A program made the position numbers and the translations under genes. A stretch of DNA of 64,000 bases from Agrococcus jejuensis. Lineage in GTDB: Bacteria > Actinomycetota > Actinomycetes > Actinomycetales > Microbacteriaceae. Shown piece by piece: positions 63,992 to 64,000 of this stretch. The DNA lies in NCBI RefSeq assembly GCF_007679035.1, contig NZ_VEFR01000002.1, positions 537,245 through 601,244 of the forward strand, in the 5' to 3' direction. Positions within the stretch are counted from its first letter, which is position 1. Each line of letters begins with the position of its first letter. The notes under the pieces are model-generated. The model did not search any database, had not been told where the DNA came from, and saw nothing but the letters and a program-made list of their open reading frames with translations.

Positions 63992-64000
63992 GGTGCTCCT

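Noticed and set aside
1973..64000. Hundreds of long open frames opposite or out of phase with the genes listed
   Set aside because: In GC-rich DNA stops are rare in all frames. These frames are Arg/Ala/Pro-rich, overlap well-supported genes and lack family motifs or ribosome sites.

Overview
The window is very GC-rich chromosomal DNA from an actinobacterium, most likely a member of the Microbacteriaceae (Agrococcus-like). That placement is inferred from base composition, from an F420-dependent glucose-6-phosphate dehydrogenase next to F420/FMN-type oxidoreductases, from a mycobacterial-type bifunctional dCTP deaminase/dUTPase, from LPXTG surface proteins, and from many genes that start 6-7 bases after a TANNNT box (leaderless style). 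About 73 protein genes are called. No rRNA, tRNA, CRISPR array, prophage or insertion sequence was seen.

Layout. 1-14.6 kb holds small metabolic and housekeeping genes: VOC, SRPBCC and DUF2277 proteins, a DUF4232 lipoprotein, a dimethylarginine/ornithine pair (ddaH-rocD) divergent from an Lrp-type regulator, GNAT, NUDIX, an FAD monooxygenase, a tyrosine phosphatase, a kinase/MazG pair, a saccharopine-dehydrogenase-like enzyme, a beta-carbonic anhydrase and a PatB/MalY lyase. 14.7-28.3 kb has a ParA-like ATPase, MerR and MarR regulators, a nucleoside hydrolase, fgd, a 2H phosphoesterase, dcd, a DUF1206 membrane protein, a lipoprotein and a PfpI-type protein.

The central theme is phenylacetate degradation. 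A first paa block (28.5-33.4 kb: paaJ, paaF, paaH, paaZ) and a second (42.1-49.8 kb: paaK and paaI divergent from paaABCDE, then paaG) together give a complete phenylacetyl-CoA epoxidation pathway to acetyl-CoA and succinyl-CoA. Both promoter regions carry a related TGAACGA-type palindrome, and a TetR-family gene between the blocks (39.1 kb) is the obvious candidate regulator. Between the blocks lie two paralogous secreted proteins whose LPQTG sorting-like segment sits at the N-terminus and one ordinary LPXTG protein with tandem repeats (34.3-38.8 kb), plus an alcohol dehydrogenase and an SDR.

50-64 kb carries a ClpC-type unfoldase behind a HAIR-like (HspR) operator, translationally coupled to a mycoredoxin-like protein; a NUDIX gene flanked by two copies of a long palindromic repeat; DinB, GNAT and VOC genes; a FUSC-type membrane protein; and a lacI/GH92 mannosidase unit with a perfect palindromic operator, followed by a quinone-oxidoreductase-type enzyme and ohr.

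The most unusual material is not coding. Several intergenic regions (9.4, 22.2, 24.5, 25.35 and 43.6 kb) share words such as GCTCGATTGGTC and GGCCACTTCCTGCGGT arranged as tandem arrays and palindromes, which looks like one dispersed repeat family. Two unrelated promoters share an 11-bp-phased CAG ladder set exactly 11 bases before the -10 box.
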